Assembly (NCBI RefSeq): GCF_012584445.1
Contig: NZ_JABAHI010000008.1
Coordinates: forward strand, 62,001-126,000
Length of the DNA stretch: 64,000 bases
DNA from: Olsenella sp. KGMB02461
Lineage (GTDB): Bacteria > Actinomycetota > Coriobacteriia > Coriobacteriales > Atopobiaceae
Reading direction: 5' to 3'
Shown here: in pieces, positions 1-7,222 of the stretch
How positions within the stretch are numbered: position 1 is the first letter of the stretch
Layout of the letters: the number at the start of each line of letters is the position of its first letter
The notes under the pieces: model-generated
Told to the model about the DNA's origin: nothing
The model's database searches: none
What the model saw: the letters and a program-made list of their open reading frames with translations, nothing else
Made by a program: the position numbers and the translations under genes

Positions 1-300
1 GTCCCCGACGCCCAGCTGGGCTACCTCTTTGGCCCCATCACCATGGGCCAGGTGCTCTCGCTGCCTCTGGTGATCATCGGCGCCCTTATCCTCTATTGGG
101 CTCACAAAACCCAGCGCCCTCAGGTCGGCCACACCTATATGGTGACTGCCGGGGTGGACCGGGAGCTGCCTCACGAGCCCGCCGACGACATCGACGTGCC
201 TCCGGTAGCAGGCCCCGCCTCTCGTCCAGAGGATTCTTCCAAGGCTCCAGATGCCTCTGCTGCCGAGAAACCCTCCCATCGCCGCCCGGGGCAACCCTAA
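1..300 (+). CDS. lgt: Prolipoprotein diacylglyceryl transferase, C-terminal end (partial)
   Basis: The gene enters from the left edge, so only the last 99 codons are seen. The start reads VPDAQLGYLFGPITMGQ followed by a hydrophobic segment LSLPLVIIGALILYWA, which matches the last transmembrane helix of Lgt and its conserved MGQ-LS-P context. Lgt is an inner-membrane enzyme that moves diacylglycerol from phosphatidylglycerol to the lipobox cysteine of prolipoproteins. After the helix comes a hydrophilic, Pro/Asp/Ser-rich tail of about 60 residues, longer than usual and probably disordered. The tail contains one copy of the dispersed TGCCGAGAA word (261-269). The Lgt assignment rests on one helix and its flanks, so it is likely but not certain. 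Confidence 0.72.
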   Translation, partial: VPDAQLGYLFGPITMGQVLSLPLVIIGALILYWAHKTQRPQVGHTYMVTAGVDRELPHEPADDIDVPPVAGPASRPEDSSKAPDASAAEKPSHRRPGQP

Positions 301-451
301 GGGCTGCGAGCACCATGCATATCGATGTCCCTTGCTGTCTGGGGATATTGCGTGGCGGGCAACAGATGCCAGGGCGGAGGGTACAGGTGACTCTGTAACA
401 GGGCGGGCTGTTCTGCTGCGTGCAGGGCAGCCCTCTTTTTTAGGAGGCGCC

Positions 452-1612
452 ATGCACCATCGAGGTATCTGTCATAAGAGTCTGGGAGCAGCAAGGCTTT
501 TGCTGGTGGCAATGGCGGTGTTTCTCGGCTTGGGGCTCATGCCGGGCAAGGCGACAGCCCAGCAGGCCTCTGACCAGGCCACGGCAGAGGCCTCTCAAGC
601 TCAGGGCTGTCTGATGGCGGCAGCCCCGGTAAATCCGCTGGATTGTTTCGATGTGACGGCCACGGTGTCTCTCTCGGGCGGCTCTTTAGAGGCAGGGGAG
701 TTCACCTTCAGGCTCACAGACTCTGCCGGATCGGCGATGGAGGCCACCAACCAGCACAGCGATCTTACCGGTCAAAACAATTATGTGAACTTTGAGATCC
801 CCTATGGGCAGGTGGGCACGCGCACCTATAGGCTTGTCCAAGAGAACAACCCTCGCTATCGCTGCGATACCGCGGTTTACGAGGTCGCTGTCACCGTAAC
901 CCAGGATATGCTGGGCAACAAAGGCGCCAGCGTGACCTATAGCGCGGGCGGCAAGACCGTGTCTCAGGCTGCTTTTTCCAACGGCCCGCTACCTCCTCCT
1001 TCTGGCCAGTGGGTTCATGAGGACGGCGTCACCCGGTATCGCACCCCTCAGGGCACCTATGCATCGGGTTGGTGCACCATCGACGGCCAGACGTATTACT
1101 TTGATACTTCGGGCGCCCATGGGCGCAGGACAGGCTGGTTGCAGCAGGGCGGCGCTTGGTATTTCTTGAGCCCTGCAGACGGTCATAGGGAGACCGGTTG
1201 GATTAGAGAGGGCGGCGCCTGGTATTACCTCAATCCTTCCACCGGCGCCATGAAGACCGGCTGGGCATGGGTCGACGGCGCGTGGTACTACCTCACAGGC
1301 TCTGGCGCCATGGCGACCGGTTGGGTGTTCACGGGCGGTCAGTGGTACTTCCTGCGCTCTTCGGGAGCCATGGCCACAGGTTGGATTTGGACGGGTGGCG
1401 CCTGGTATTACCTGGCGCCTGGAGACGGCCATATGTATCGGGGATGGGGCTTCATCAATGGCAGCTGGTACTTCTGCGATCGCTCCAGCGGCGCCATGAA
1501 GACCGGCTGGATTTGGGATGGCGCTTGGTACTACCTCTACAGCTCTGGCGCCATGGCTCATAACACCACCATTGGAGGCTATAGGCTCGATTCCAGCGGG
1601 GCCTGGGTCTAA
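452..1612 (+). CDS. Secreted protein with pilin-like domain and glucan/choline-binding-type repeats
   Basis: The 386-residue protein starts at ATG 452, chosen because a strong TAGGAGG lies 5-6 bases upstream; an earlier in-frame start would read through Lgt. Residues 1-36 form a signal peptide ending ATA-QQ. Residues about 55-165 resemble the Spy0128/FctA pilin-type beta-sandwich (pattern FTFRLTDSAG ... IPYGQVGTRTYRLVQEN), a family that forms internal covalent cross-links. From residue about 185 to the end there are eight units of about 20 residues of the form TGW-x4-GGAWYYL-x-SGAM, the cell-wall/glucan-binding repeat (PF01473/PF19127 type). The protein is thus probably exported and held non-covalently on the wall; no LPXTG motif is present. 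The ligand (choline, glucan or other wall polymer) cannot be read from the sequence. Confidence is high for the architecture and low for the ligand. Confidence 0.85.
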   Translation: MHHRGICHKSLGAARLLLVAMAVFLGLGLMPGKATAQQASDQATAEASQAQGCLMAAAPVNPLDCFDVTATVSLSGGSLEAGEFTFRLTDSAGSAMEATNQHSDLTGQNNYVNFEIPYGQVGTRTYRLVQENNPRYRCDTAVYEVAVTVTQDMLGNKGASVTYSAGGKTVSQAAFSNGPLPPPSGQWVHEDGVTRYRTPQGTYASGWCTIDGQTYYFDTSGAHGRRTGWLQQGGAWYFLSPADGHRETGWIREGGAWYYLNPSTGAMKTGWAWVDGAWYYLTGSGAMATGWVFTGGQWYFLRSSGAMATGWIWTGGAWYYLAPGDGHMYRGWGFINGSWYFCDRSSGAMKTGWIWDGAWYYLYSSGAMAHNTTIGGYRLDSSGAWV

Positions 1613-1699
1613 TCAAGCCGCCCCTTAACAGGTCTCTCCTATCCTTGTGCGGTGCTGTAGGGTGTGGATTTCTGGAGGCCTAGAGGCACCGTGTATCAT

Positions 1700-1735
1700 T
1701 AGGCCCTGTGAGGGGCTTGCCGCAAGGCGGGCCTA
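1700..1735. other. Nested hairpin upstream of the aminotransferase gene
   Basis: TAGGCCC (1700-1706) pairs perfectly with GGGCCTA (1729-1735), and an inner CTTGC/GCAAG hairpin lies in the loop. There is no T-tract. It may be a weak terminator for the preceding gene or a leader structure. It covers the GTG at 1708, which argues against that codon as a start. Confidence 0.4.
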
Positions 1736-1755
1736 GGGTATCTACAGAAAGCATA

Positions 1756-2943
1756 GTGTCTATGGATGCAGCCCAGGCTCATCAAGCATTAGTAGAAGAA
1801 CTTGCTCGCAGGACCCATACCCAGGCCGCAGATTGGTACCTGGTATTCAAAGCGCGCTATGGCTTAGAGGAGATCTTTCAAGCCATAAAAACCGCCCATG
1901 GCACGGGAGCTGTAGCTACCCAACTGTTTACCTGCTGCACTGCGGTGGCCCCTATAGTGGCAGCTGGGCTTACCCCTGTCTATGGCGACATAGAGGCGGC
2001 GACCCTGGCGCTGGATCCTTCCAAGCTCCCCCAGCCTGCCGTGCCTTTGCAGGCAGCGGTGCTCCAGCACACCTTTGGCATCATCGACAACCGCTCCTCG
2101 GCTCAGTTGGCCGAGCGGGCCCATGGGGCGGGTGCGCTGCTGGTGGAAGACAGCGCCCATTGCGCCTGCCGCATGGCTCTGGACGAGGATGGCTGCCCGG
2201 TAGCAGATGTCTCGGTGCACTCCTTTGGCGCCGAGAAGATGCTGCGCACCTCTTTTGGCGGGGCTGTCTGGATCAACCCACGCTCGCCTTTCAAAGAGGT
2301 GCTTGAGCCTTTGGCGGCGTCCCTGTCTCAATTGCCGCCCCTCGCGCCAAAGCTGGAAAAAGCCACTCGCCGCTACCTCAATCAAAACCGAGTGCTCAAC
2401 CGTTTGCCGCGATCGCTGGCACGCTCGCTCAGGGCTTCTTGGGCGGCTTCTGGCGCCCTTGAGCCGGCGGTGGCCGCTGCAGAGCAGGAAGGAGAGCTGC
2501 CTCACCGTCCTATGGCGCCCAGCCCTTGGATCTGCGAGCGTGTGCTCTCTGAGCTCTCGCGCCTCGATGAGAATTGGCAGTCCCGCGAAGCAGTGGTGGC
2601 CCGTTATTGCGAGCTCTTTGAGGGCCAGGTGGACTATCCCGCCGGCCAAGGGGCGATTCCGGCACAGCCATTGCTGCGCTTTGGGCTCGTGGCTCCATCT
2701 GCCAGCGCTTCTGAGGCAGCCATCGCAGCGGTGCGCTCCTTGGGGTATCTGGCAGAAGACTGGTACCGTCCCTCGCTCTATCCTGGGGCGCTTGATCCTT
2801 TGGCCTTCTGCGTGCCTCAAGATCTCAGCACGTTGCCGGTGTGTGACGCGGTGACCGCAGGTACCATAGCCCTTCCTACCGAGCTTCCCCTAGAGGCACT
2901 GGAGAGCGTGGCCCAGGCGGTCAAGGGAGCCCTCAAAAACTAG
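1756..2943 (+). CDS. DegT/DnrJ/EryC1/StrS-type PLP aminotransferase
   Basis: A protein of about 395 residues of the fold-type I aminotransferase family acting on nucleotide-linked keto sugars or similar substrates. The Schiff-base lysine lies in SVHSFGAEKMLRTSFGG, the usual HS-x2-K-x(4-5)-GG region. An upstream VEDSAHC stretch holds the Asp that contacts the PLP ring nitrogen, and QHTFG and the Ala/Gly-rich TCCTAVAPIVAAG segments fit the family. The start is uncertain: GTG 1756 or ATG 1762 has a weak GAAAG upstream, while GTG 1708 sits inside a hairpin. There is no sugar-nucleotide gene cluster around it; the next gene is an ATP-grasp ligase, so a role in making a precursor for that ligase is only an inference. 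The substrate is unknown. Confidence 0.75.
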   Translation: MSMDAAQAHQALVEELARRTHTQAADWYLVFKARYGLEEIFQAIKTAHGTGAVATQLFTCCTAVAPIVAAGLTPVYGDIEAATLALDPSKLPQPAVPLQAAVLQHTFGIIDNRSSAQLAERAHGAGALLVEDSAHCACRMALDEDGCPVADVSVHSFGAEKMLRTSFGGAVWINPRSPFKEVLEPLAASLSQLPPLAPKLEKATRRYLNQNRVLNRLPRSLARSLRASWAASGALEPAVAAAEQEGELPHRPMAPSPWICERVLSELSRLDENWQSREAVVARYCELFEGQVDYPAGQGAIPAQPLLRFGLVAPSASASEAAIAAVRSLGYLAEDWYRPSLYPGALDPLAFCVPQDLSTLPVCDAVTAGTIALPTELPLEALESVAQAVKGALKN

Positions 2944-2955
2944 GGGCGCCTCGAG

Positions 2956-2986
2956 GACGGGCTTCTCGGCACGGTTTGTGCCCGTC
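2956..2986 (+). terminator. Gene-end hairpin carrying TTCTCGGCA
   Basis: GACGGGC (2956-2962) pairs with GCCCGTC (2980-2986). The loop side starts with TTCTCGGCA (2963-2971), a copy of the dispersed word. The hairpin begins 12 bases after the stop of the aminotransferase gene. No U-tract follows, so termination activity is a guess. Confidence 0.45.
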
Positions 2987-3054
2987 AGCTTCCGTAAACG
3001 ACGGCAGCGCGCCAAGAGCATAGCCCGCTGCCTTTGGTAAGGATAAGGATTTTC

Positions 3055-4311
3055 ATGGTGTATCCAGGCATGATCTCAGAACAAGAGCTCGCTCAAAAGC
3101 TGCAGCCGGTGTGTTTGGGCGGCGATATCTTGGGATATTCCTATGTGCGGTCGTTTCATGAGCGCTATGGAGTCAACCCCATCATCCTGTCTGGGGTCAA
3201 TGTGCAGGTGACCTCGGCGTCGCGCTTCTGCGACTATCGCATCCTGGAGGACATGGGCAGCGAAGACGTGCTTGTGGGCGCCCTGCGCGAGCTGGGAGAA
3301 GAGTTGGCTTCCCAGGGCAAGGTAGGTTTGGTGCTGGGCTCTGCCGACTGGCACGCCCGCCTTTTGGCTCATCACAAAGACGAGCTTTCCCAGTGGTACT
3401 ACGTGCCCTATGTCGACGCTTCTTTGATGGACGAGATCTGCCAGAAGGACCGCTTCTATGCCATCTGCGAAGATCTGGGCATCGCCTATCCCAAAACCTG
3501 GACGGTCTCGGTGGCAGAGGCCCAGGGGCTAGATCCCGCCGCCCTGCCGTTCCCGCTCATCGTGAAGCCGGCTCACTCGGCCTCCTATGACCAGCTGGTC
3601 TTCGAGGGCAAAGAAAAGGTCTATACCGTGGAGGATCCCAGTCAGCTGACCCGGGTGCTGGGCATTTTGGCCGCCTCTCCCTATGAGGGCCATCTGGTGC
3701 TCCAAGACTACGTCCCCGGGGGCGACGACGCCATCCGCTCGCTCACAGTGTTCGCGAATGCCCAGGGCCAGGCGCGAGTGATCTCCGGCGGCCGAGTGGT
3801 GCTCCAAGACCATTCGCCCATTCTCATTGGCAATCCCTGCTGCATCCTGAGCGAGCGCGTTCCTCAGGTGATCGAGGACGCCACGCGTTTCTTGGCCCAC
3901 GTGGGTTATCACGGCATGGCAAACTTCGACATCAAATACGACCAGCGCGACGGCAGCTACAAGTTCTTCGAGGTCAACACTCGTCCTGGTCGCAACAGCT
4001 ATTACATGACGCTGGGCGGCGCTTGCTTCGTGGAGCCCATCGTCCAAGACTTCGTGTTGGGCCAGGAGGTGCCCTATCGCGAGGCGTTCGACCCCTTCCT
4101 CTATACGGTGATCCCACCCTCGGTGGTCTCGCATCACGTCGCCAACGAAGCCCTGCGCGAGGAGGCTCTGGCCTGTTTTAAGAAGGGCATTGCCGGCTAT
4201 CCCTACGACTACAAGCCCGACACCTTGAAGCACAAGCTTTTGGCGCGCCTGCTATTGCTCAACCAAAACCGCAAATTCGACCGCTACCTGGGCAAGGATG
4301 GAAAAGCGTGA
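3055..4311 (+). CDS. ATP-grasp ligase, D-aspartate-ligase-like
   Basis: A 418-residue protein. ATG 3055 is preferred over TTG 3034 because AAGGATAAGGA lies just before it. The central and C-terminal parts show an ATP-grasp fold: a PLIVKPAHS strand with the nucleotide-binding lysine, LVLQDYVPGGDDAIRSLTVF, and the metal-binding acid/Asn pair in FEVNTRPGRNSYYM. Length and layout resemble AslA-type D-aspartate ligases, which add D-Asp to the lysine side chain of the peptidoglycan stem, and related carboxylate-amine ligases. With a FemX homolog and an NlpC/P60 hydrolase within 3 kb, a role in the wall cross-bridge is a reasonable inference. Family assignment is strong, substrate weak. It is followed by 250 bases with an inverted pair of the dispersed word and a candidate promoter. 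Confidence 0.75.
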   Translation: MVYPGMISEQELAQKLQPVCLGGDILGYSYVRSFHERYGVNPIILSGVNVQVTSASRFCDYRILEDMGSEDVLVGALRELGEELASQGKVGLVLGSADWHARLLAHHKDELSQWYYVPYVDASLMDEICQKDRFYAICEDLGIAYPKTWTVSVAEAQGLDPAALPFPLIVKPAHSASYDQLVFEGKEKVYTVEDPSQLTRVLGILAASPYEGHLVLQDYVPGGDDAIRSLTVFANAQGQARVISGGRVVLQDHSPILIGNPCCILSERVPQVIEDATRFLAHVGYHGMANFDIKYDQRDGSYKFFEVNTRPGRNSYYMTLGGACFVEPIVQDFVLGQEVPYREAFDPFLYTVIPPSVVSHHVANEALREEALACFKKGIAGYPYDYKPDTLKHKLLARLLLLNQNRKFDRYLGKDGKA

Positions 4312-4347
4312 GGGCATCGCGCACCTTGGTTGTCCCTCTCCAAGGGC

Positions 4348-4398
4348 TGCCGAGAAACCCGCTCAATGGCTACCAAGGCTTTTGAAGATCTCGGGCAG
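4348..4398. repeat. Inverted pair of the dispersed word after the ATP-grasp gene
   Basis: TGCCGAGAA (4348-4356) is followed 33 bases later by TCTCGGGCAG (4389-4398), its reverse complement with one extra G. The pair could fold into a stem about 35 bases past the stop at 4311. Confidence 0.45.
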
Positions 4399-4435
4399 TC
4401 TCTGCGCTGATTTGCTAGAGATGCGCTTCGGGCAT

Positions 4436-4464
4436 TTGGCTCTGCGTGGCCTGATGGCTATTAT
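4436..4464 (+). promoter_or_regulatory. Candidate promoter of the NlpC/P60 gene
   Basis: TTGGCT (4436-4441), a 17-base spacer and TATTAT (4459-4464) fit a housekeeping promoter about 95 bases before ATG 4562. This comes from sequence match only. Confidence 0.35.
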
Positions 4465-4561
4465 ATTGATCCATACTGATTTGCAGGGTGTCTTCAGAAA
4501 TCAGCGGATAGCTTCGCGGCCCCTGTACTCTATTCGCCATATCACGCCCCAGGGAGGGTCG

Positions 4562-5734
4562 ATGACTTATAGCAAACGCCTCGCTGCGCTAGCCTTCGCA
4601 ATCGCGCTCGCTTGTCTCTGCATAGTGGCGCTTCCTCAACCGGCGCAGGCAGAGACCTCGGCAGAGCTTCAGGCTCAGCTGGACGCCGCCAAGTCCAAGC
4701 GCGACGAGCTCTATCAGCAGGCAGACGAGATCTCCTCTCAGCTCAACGACACCCGCACCCAGCTGGACGAGGTCAACGGCCAGATCGACGAGACCCAGGC
4801 CAAGATCGACGATGTCCAAAAGGACATCTCTGCCAAAGAGGCCGAGCTCAAAGAGCGCCAGGCCACACTGGCTACGACCATCAGCCAAAACTACAAGACA
4901 GGCGGTGTTTCCTGGCTCTCCCTCATCATGGAAGCCACCACCTTCGATGACTTTGTCTCGCGCGTGTATTACGCCGATAAGATCAGCCAATCCCAGGCAG
5001 ACGTCATCGAGGAGACCAACCGCCTGCGCGAGGAGCTGGCCGCCAAGAAGGCCGAGCTCGACCATGAGCAGGAGCAGCTGCAACAGCAAAAGTCCGAGTC
5101 TGAGACGCTCTTGGCCCAACAGGAGAGCCAGCAGGCAGACCTCAACGCCAAGATATCCGAGGCTGACTCCTATGTGAACAGCCTGGATCAGCAGGTCAAA
5201 GACAAGATGGCTGAAGAGGCCGAGGCTGCCCGTGTCGCCGCAGAAGAGGCTGCTCGCCAGGCTGCCGCAGAGGCTGCAGCCAACAACGGCAATTATTACC
5301 GTCCCTCTTCTGGTGGCTCGGTAGGCTCCGGCGGCGGCTCGGGCACCGGCTCTGGCGGCCTCACCCAAAGCCAGCGCAATACCATACTTTCTGCTGCGTA
5401 CTCTCTGGTGGGCAAGGTCAACTACGTCTGGGGCGGCGAAAACCCCTCCACGGGCCTCGACTGCTCCGGTTTCACCCGTTGGTGCTATGCCCAGGCAGGC
5501 ATTAGCTTGCCCCACAGCTCCTCTTCCCAGCGTGCCTTGGTAGCCAGCCACACTGGCCTCAAGTCGGTAGGCAACCTCATCCCTGGCGATATTTTGTGCT
5601 GGGGCGGCCACGTGGGCATCTACGCTGGCGGCAACACAGTCATCGACTGCAATTGGCCGCCCGATGGCGTGCGCATCGCCACCATCTGGAACACCGCTTC
5701 CAGCCCCTTCTACGGCGGCGGCTGCCCAGTCTAA
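4562..5734 (+). CDS. Secreted NlpC/P60 peptidoglycan hydrolase with coiled coil
   Basis: A 390-residue protein. ATG 4562 follows AGGGAGGGTCG and begins a clean signal peptide (MTYSKRLAALAFAIALAC..., cut near AQA-ET). Residues about 35-240 form a long coiled coil rich in Glu, Gln and Lys, like the N-terminal domain of PcsB/CwlO-type hydrolases, where it restrains the catalytic domain and is coupled to FtsEX. An Ala-rich stretch and a Gly/Ser linker follow. The C-terminal NlpC/P60 domain has the catalytic Cys in GLDCSGF and His in GHVGIYAG. The family cuts D-Glu to diamino-acid bonds in stem peptides and acts in daughter-cell separation. The gene has its own promoter region and ends in a strong terminator. 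Confidence 0.9.
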   Translation: MTYSKRLAALAFAIALACLCIVALPQPAQAETSAELQAQLDAAKSKRDELYQQADEISSQLNDTRTQLDEVNGQIDETQAKIDDVQKDISAKEAELKERQATLATTISQNYKTGGVSWLSLIMEATTFDDFVSRVYYADKISQSQADVIEETNRLREELAAKKAELDHEQEQLQQQKSESETLLAQQESQQADLNAKISEADSYVNSLDQQVKDKMAEEAEAARVAAEEAARQAAAEAAANNGNYYRPSSGGSVGSGGGSGTGSGGLTQSQRNTILSAAYSLVGKVNYVWGGENPSTGLDCSGFTRWCYAQAGISLPHSSSSQRALVASHTGLKSVGNLIPGDILCWGGHVGIYAGGNTVIDCNWPPDGVRIATIWNTASSPFYGGGCPV

Positions 5735-5748
5735 GGGATGCGCTCCTA

Positions 5749-5787
5749 AGAAACCTGTCCCTCCCATTGAGGAGGGGCTTCTCGGCA
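5749..5787 (+). terminator. Gene-end hairpin with TTCTCGGCA
   Basis: AGAA (5749-5752) and CCCTCC (5759-5764) pair with GGAGGG (5771-5776) and TTCT (5779-5782). The right arm runs into TTCTCGGCA (5779-5787). It lies between the stop codon at 5734 and the strong terminator at 5816. Confidence 0.4.
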
Positions 5788-5815
5788 GTTTGATGCTGCT
5801 ATAGATTTGCGACTA

Positions 5816-5846
5816 AAAAAGCTCCCTGCCAGTCAGGGAGCTTTTT
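5816..5846 (+). terminator. Rho-independent terminator, bidirectional
   Basis: AAAAAGCTCCCTG (5816-5828) pairs perfectly with CAGGGAGCTTTTT (5834-5846) around a 5-base loop. The A- and T-tracts at the two ends would serve both the hydrolase gene (+) and the convergent FemX gene (-). Confidence 0.9.
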
Positions 5847-5882
5847 ACATGTTGGGGCGAGATTTTACATGTAGGGGCGAGA
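5843..5882. repeat. 20-base tandem repeat, two units
   Basis: Units at 5843-5862 and 5863-5882 begin TTTTACATGT and end GGGGCGAGA and differ at one base. The first unit overlaps the T-tract of the terminator. Confidence 0.7.
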
Positions 5883-5898
5883 GCGGGCGCTTTGGGTG

Positions 5899-6058
5899 CC
5901 TACTAAGTAGTTTTTTGAGGTGAAAGCGACCTATTTACTAAGTAGATCTACATAGTAGGTTGTAAAACCCCAGGTAAATATTCTCGCCTACTAAGTAGAT
6001 CTACTTAGTAGGCGAAGGAGACGAGAGAGGCGAAGGGGACGTGTCTACTTAGTAGGCG
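5899..6058. repeat. Cluster of TACTTAGTAGGCG palindromic repeats
   Basis: Four copies of a short unit occur here. 5899-5910 reads CCTACTAAGTAG. 5935-5959 is a nearly symmetric double unit. 5984-6015 is a perfect 32-base palindrome whose left half reads TCGCCTACTAAGTAGA. 6045-6058 is CTACTTAGTAGGCG. GGCGAAGG recurs between copies. The cluster fills the gap between two convergent genes. A second cluster of the same unit lies at 33146-33323. Confidence 0.8.
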
Positions 6059-6091
6059 AAGGGAACAAGTGGGGAATTGCCCCCGGAGGCC

Positions 6092-7093
6092 TTAGGCCTC
6101 TTTGCCGTCCCTCAGATGCTTGACGGCCACCAGACCCTTGTAGAAGAGGTCTTTCACGGGCAGATCGCGGTCGGGGGCTACGGCCACGGTCTCATTGGAG
6201 AACTTGGTCTTGAACTTGTTGAGGTCGAGCAAGGTGGGGGAGAAGTCGGATCCGATGCCCATGAGGTCGCGGCTGGTGCAACCCAGTTTGCCTAGGGCCA
6301 CAGAGCTCTCGTAGACCTCCTGGTCGGGCACGCCGCGCATGGGTCCGCGGCGGCTGGCGGCATAGTAGCGGGTGGCCAGGTTGCCCTGGATGGTGTCGAT
6401 GGACCAGCTGATGAGGTCGCCGTCGATGCGCGAAGCAAAGAGGCGAGCATGATCAGGTCCGAGAATCTCCAGCATGTTCTGGTAATCGGCCAGAGGCGCA
6501 GGGGTGAACCCGTCGCGCTCGCCGGTCTCCTCCATGATCTTGTAGTACTCGGAGAAGTCTTGAGTAGCCTGGGCGGTCTCATCTATGACCTGGGCTCCGG
6601 TCTCACGCAGCGCCTTGCGCACGTCGCGGCGGCCGCGGGCCTTGAAGCGAGCCAGGATCTCCTCCTCGTCGCCGTCGGCCAGATCGATGAACACTGTGGT
6701 GTCGTAGGGGCGGGTGGAGAGCACCGGGCGGCTCTGCGGGATGTCGTGCAGGATGCCCATGCGGATGAAGGCCACCTTGGAATCCTTCTTACGCACCAGG
6801 CTGCGAAGCAGCTGGGCTACCTGCTCTTCCTGCTCCTCGCTGGGGCCAGACACATAGACGGGTCCATGGTGGGCGCGTAGATAGTGGTAGCCGTGGGTTT
6901 TGTAATCCATAAAAGAGACCAAGGCCATGGGGGCCTCGCCATCATAAATAATGTAAGATCCCCAATAGGCGCGGTCGGGGATGGTGCTCTCATAATCCAT
7001 CCATACTGCGGTTTGCTCGATGGGGAGCACAAGACCCAAAGACTCAGCTTCCTGGTCCAGCTGGGCTGCGCTCACCTCAGTGGCGTGTAACAT
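6092..7093 (-). CDS. FemX/FemAB-family peptidoglycan bridge aminoacyltransferase
   Basis: A 333-residue protein whose ATG (7093) follows GGAGGAGAGG on the minus strand. The body matches the FemABX family, which has twin GNAT-like domains: DIPQSRPVLSTRPYDTTVFIDL, then a basic ARFKARGRRDVRKALRETG helix, FSEYYKIMEETGERDGF, and DGDLISWSIDTIQGNLATRYYAASRRG. The family moves an amino acid from aminoacyl-tRNA onto lipid II or the stem peptide to start the interpeptide bridge. It lacks the long antiparallel coiled-coil arm of FemA, so it is closer to FemX. Together with the D-aspartate-ligase-like ATP-grasp gene 2 kb away it may shape the bridge; which amino acid is added cannot be told. It is divergent from uvrC. 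Confidence 0.82.
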   Translation of the reverse strand: MLHATEVSAAQLDQEAESLGLVLPIEQTAVWMDYESTIPDRAYWGSYIIYDGEAPMALVSFMDYKTHGYHYLRAHHGPVYVSGPSEEQEEQVAQLLRSLVRKKDSKVAFIRMGILHDIPQSRPVLSTRPYDTTVFIDLADGDEEEILARFKARGRRDVRKALRETGAQVIDETAQATQDFSEYYKIMEETGERDGFTPAPLADYQNMLEILGPDHARLFASRIDGDLISWSIDTIQGNLATRYYAASRRGPMRGVPDQEVYESSVALGKLGCTSRDLMGIGSDFSPTLLDLNKFKTKFSNETVAVAPDRDLPVKDLFYKGLVAVKHLRDGKEA

Positions 7094-7222
7094 TTGCTAC
7101 CTCTCCTCCGGGTCGAGGCCGACCCATGTATTCTTGAAGGCAACCATCTATCATATCGGGCCTTCGCGCCATACTTGCGAAGACCCGCCGTCTGTGAAGT
7201 CTCTGTGCAACGAAAGAGCCCT

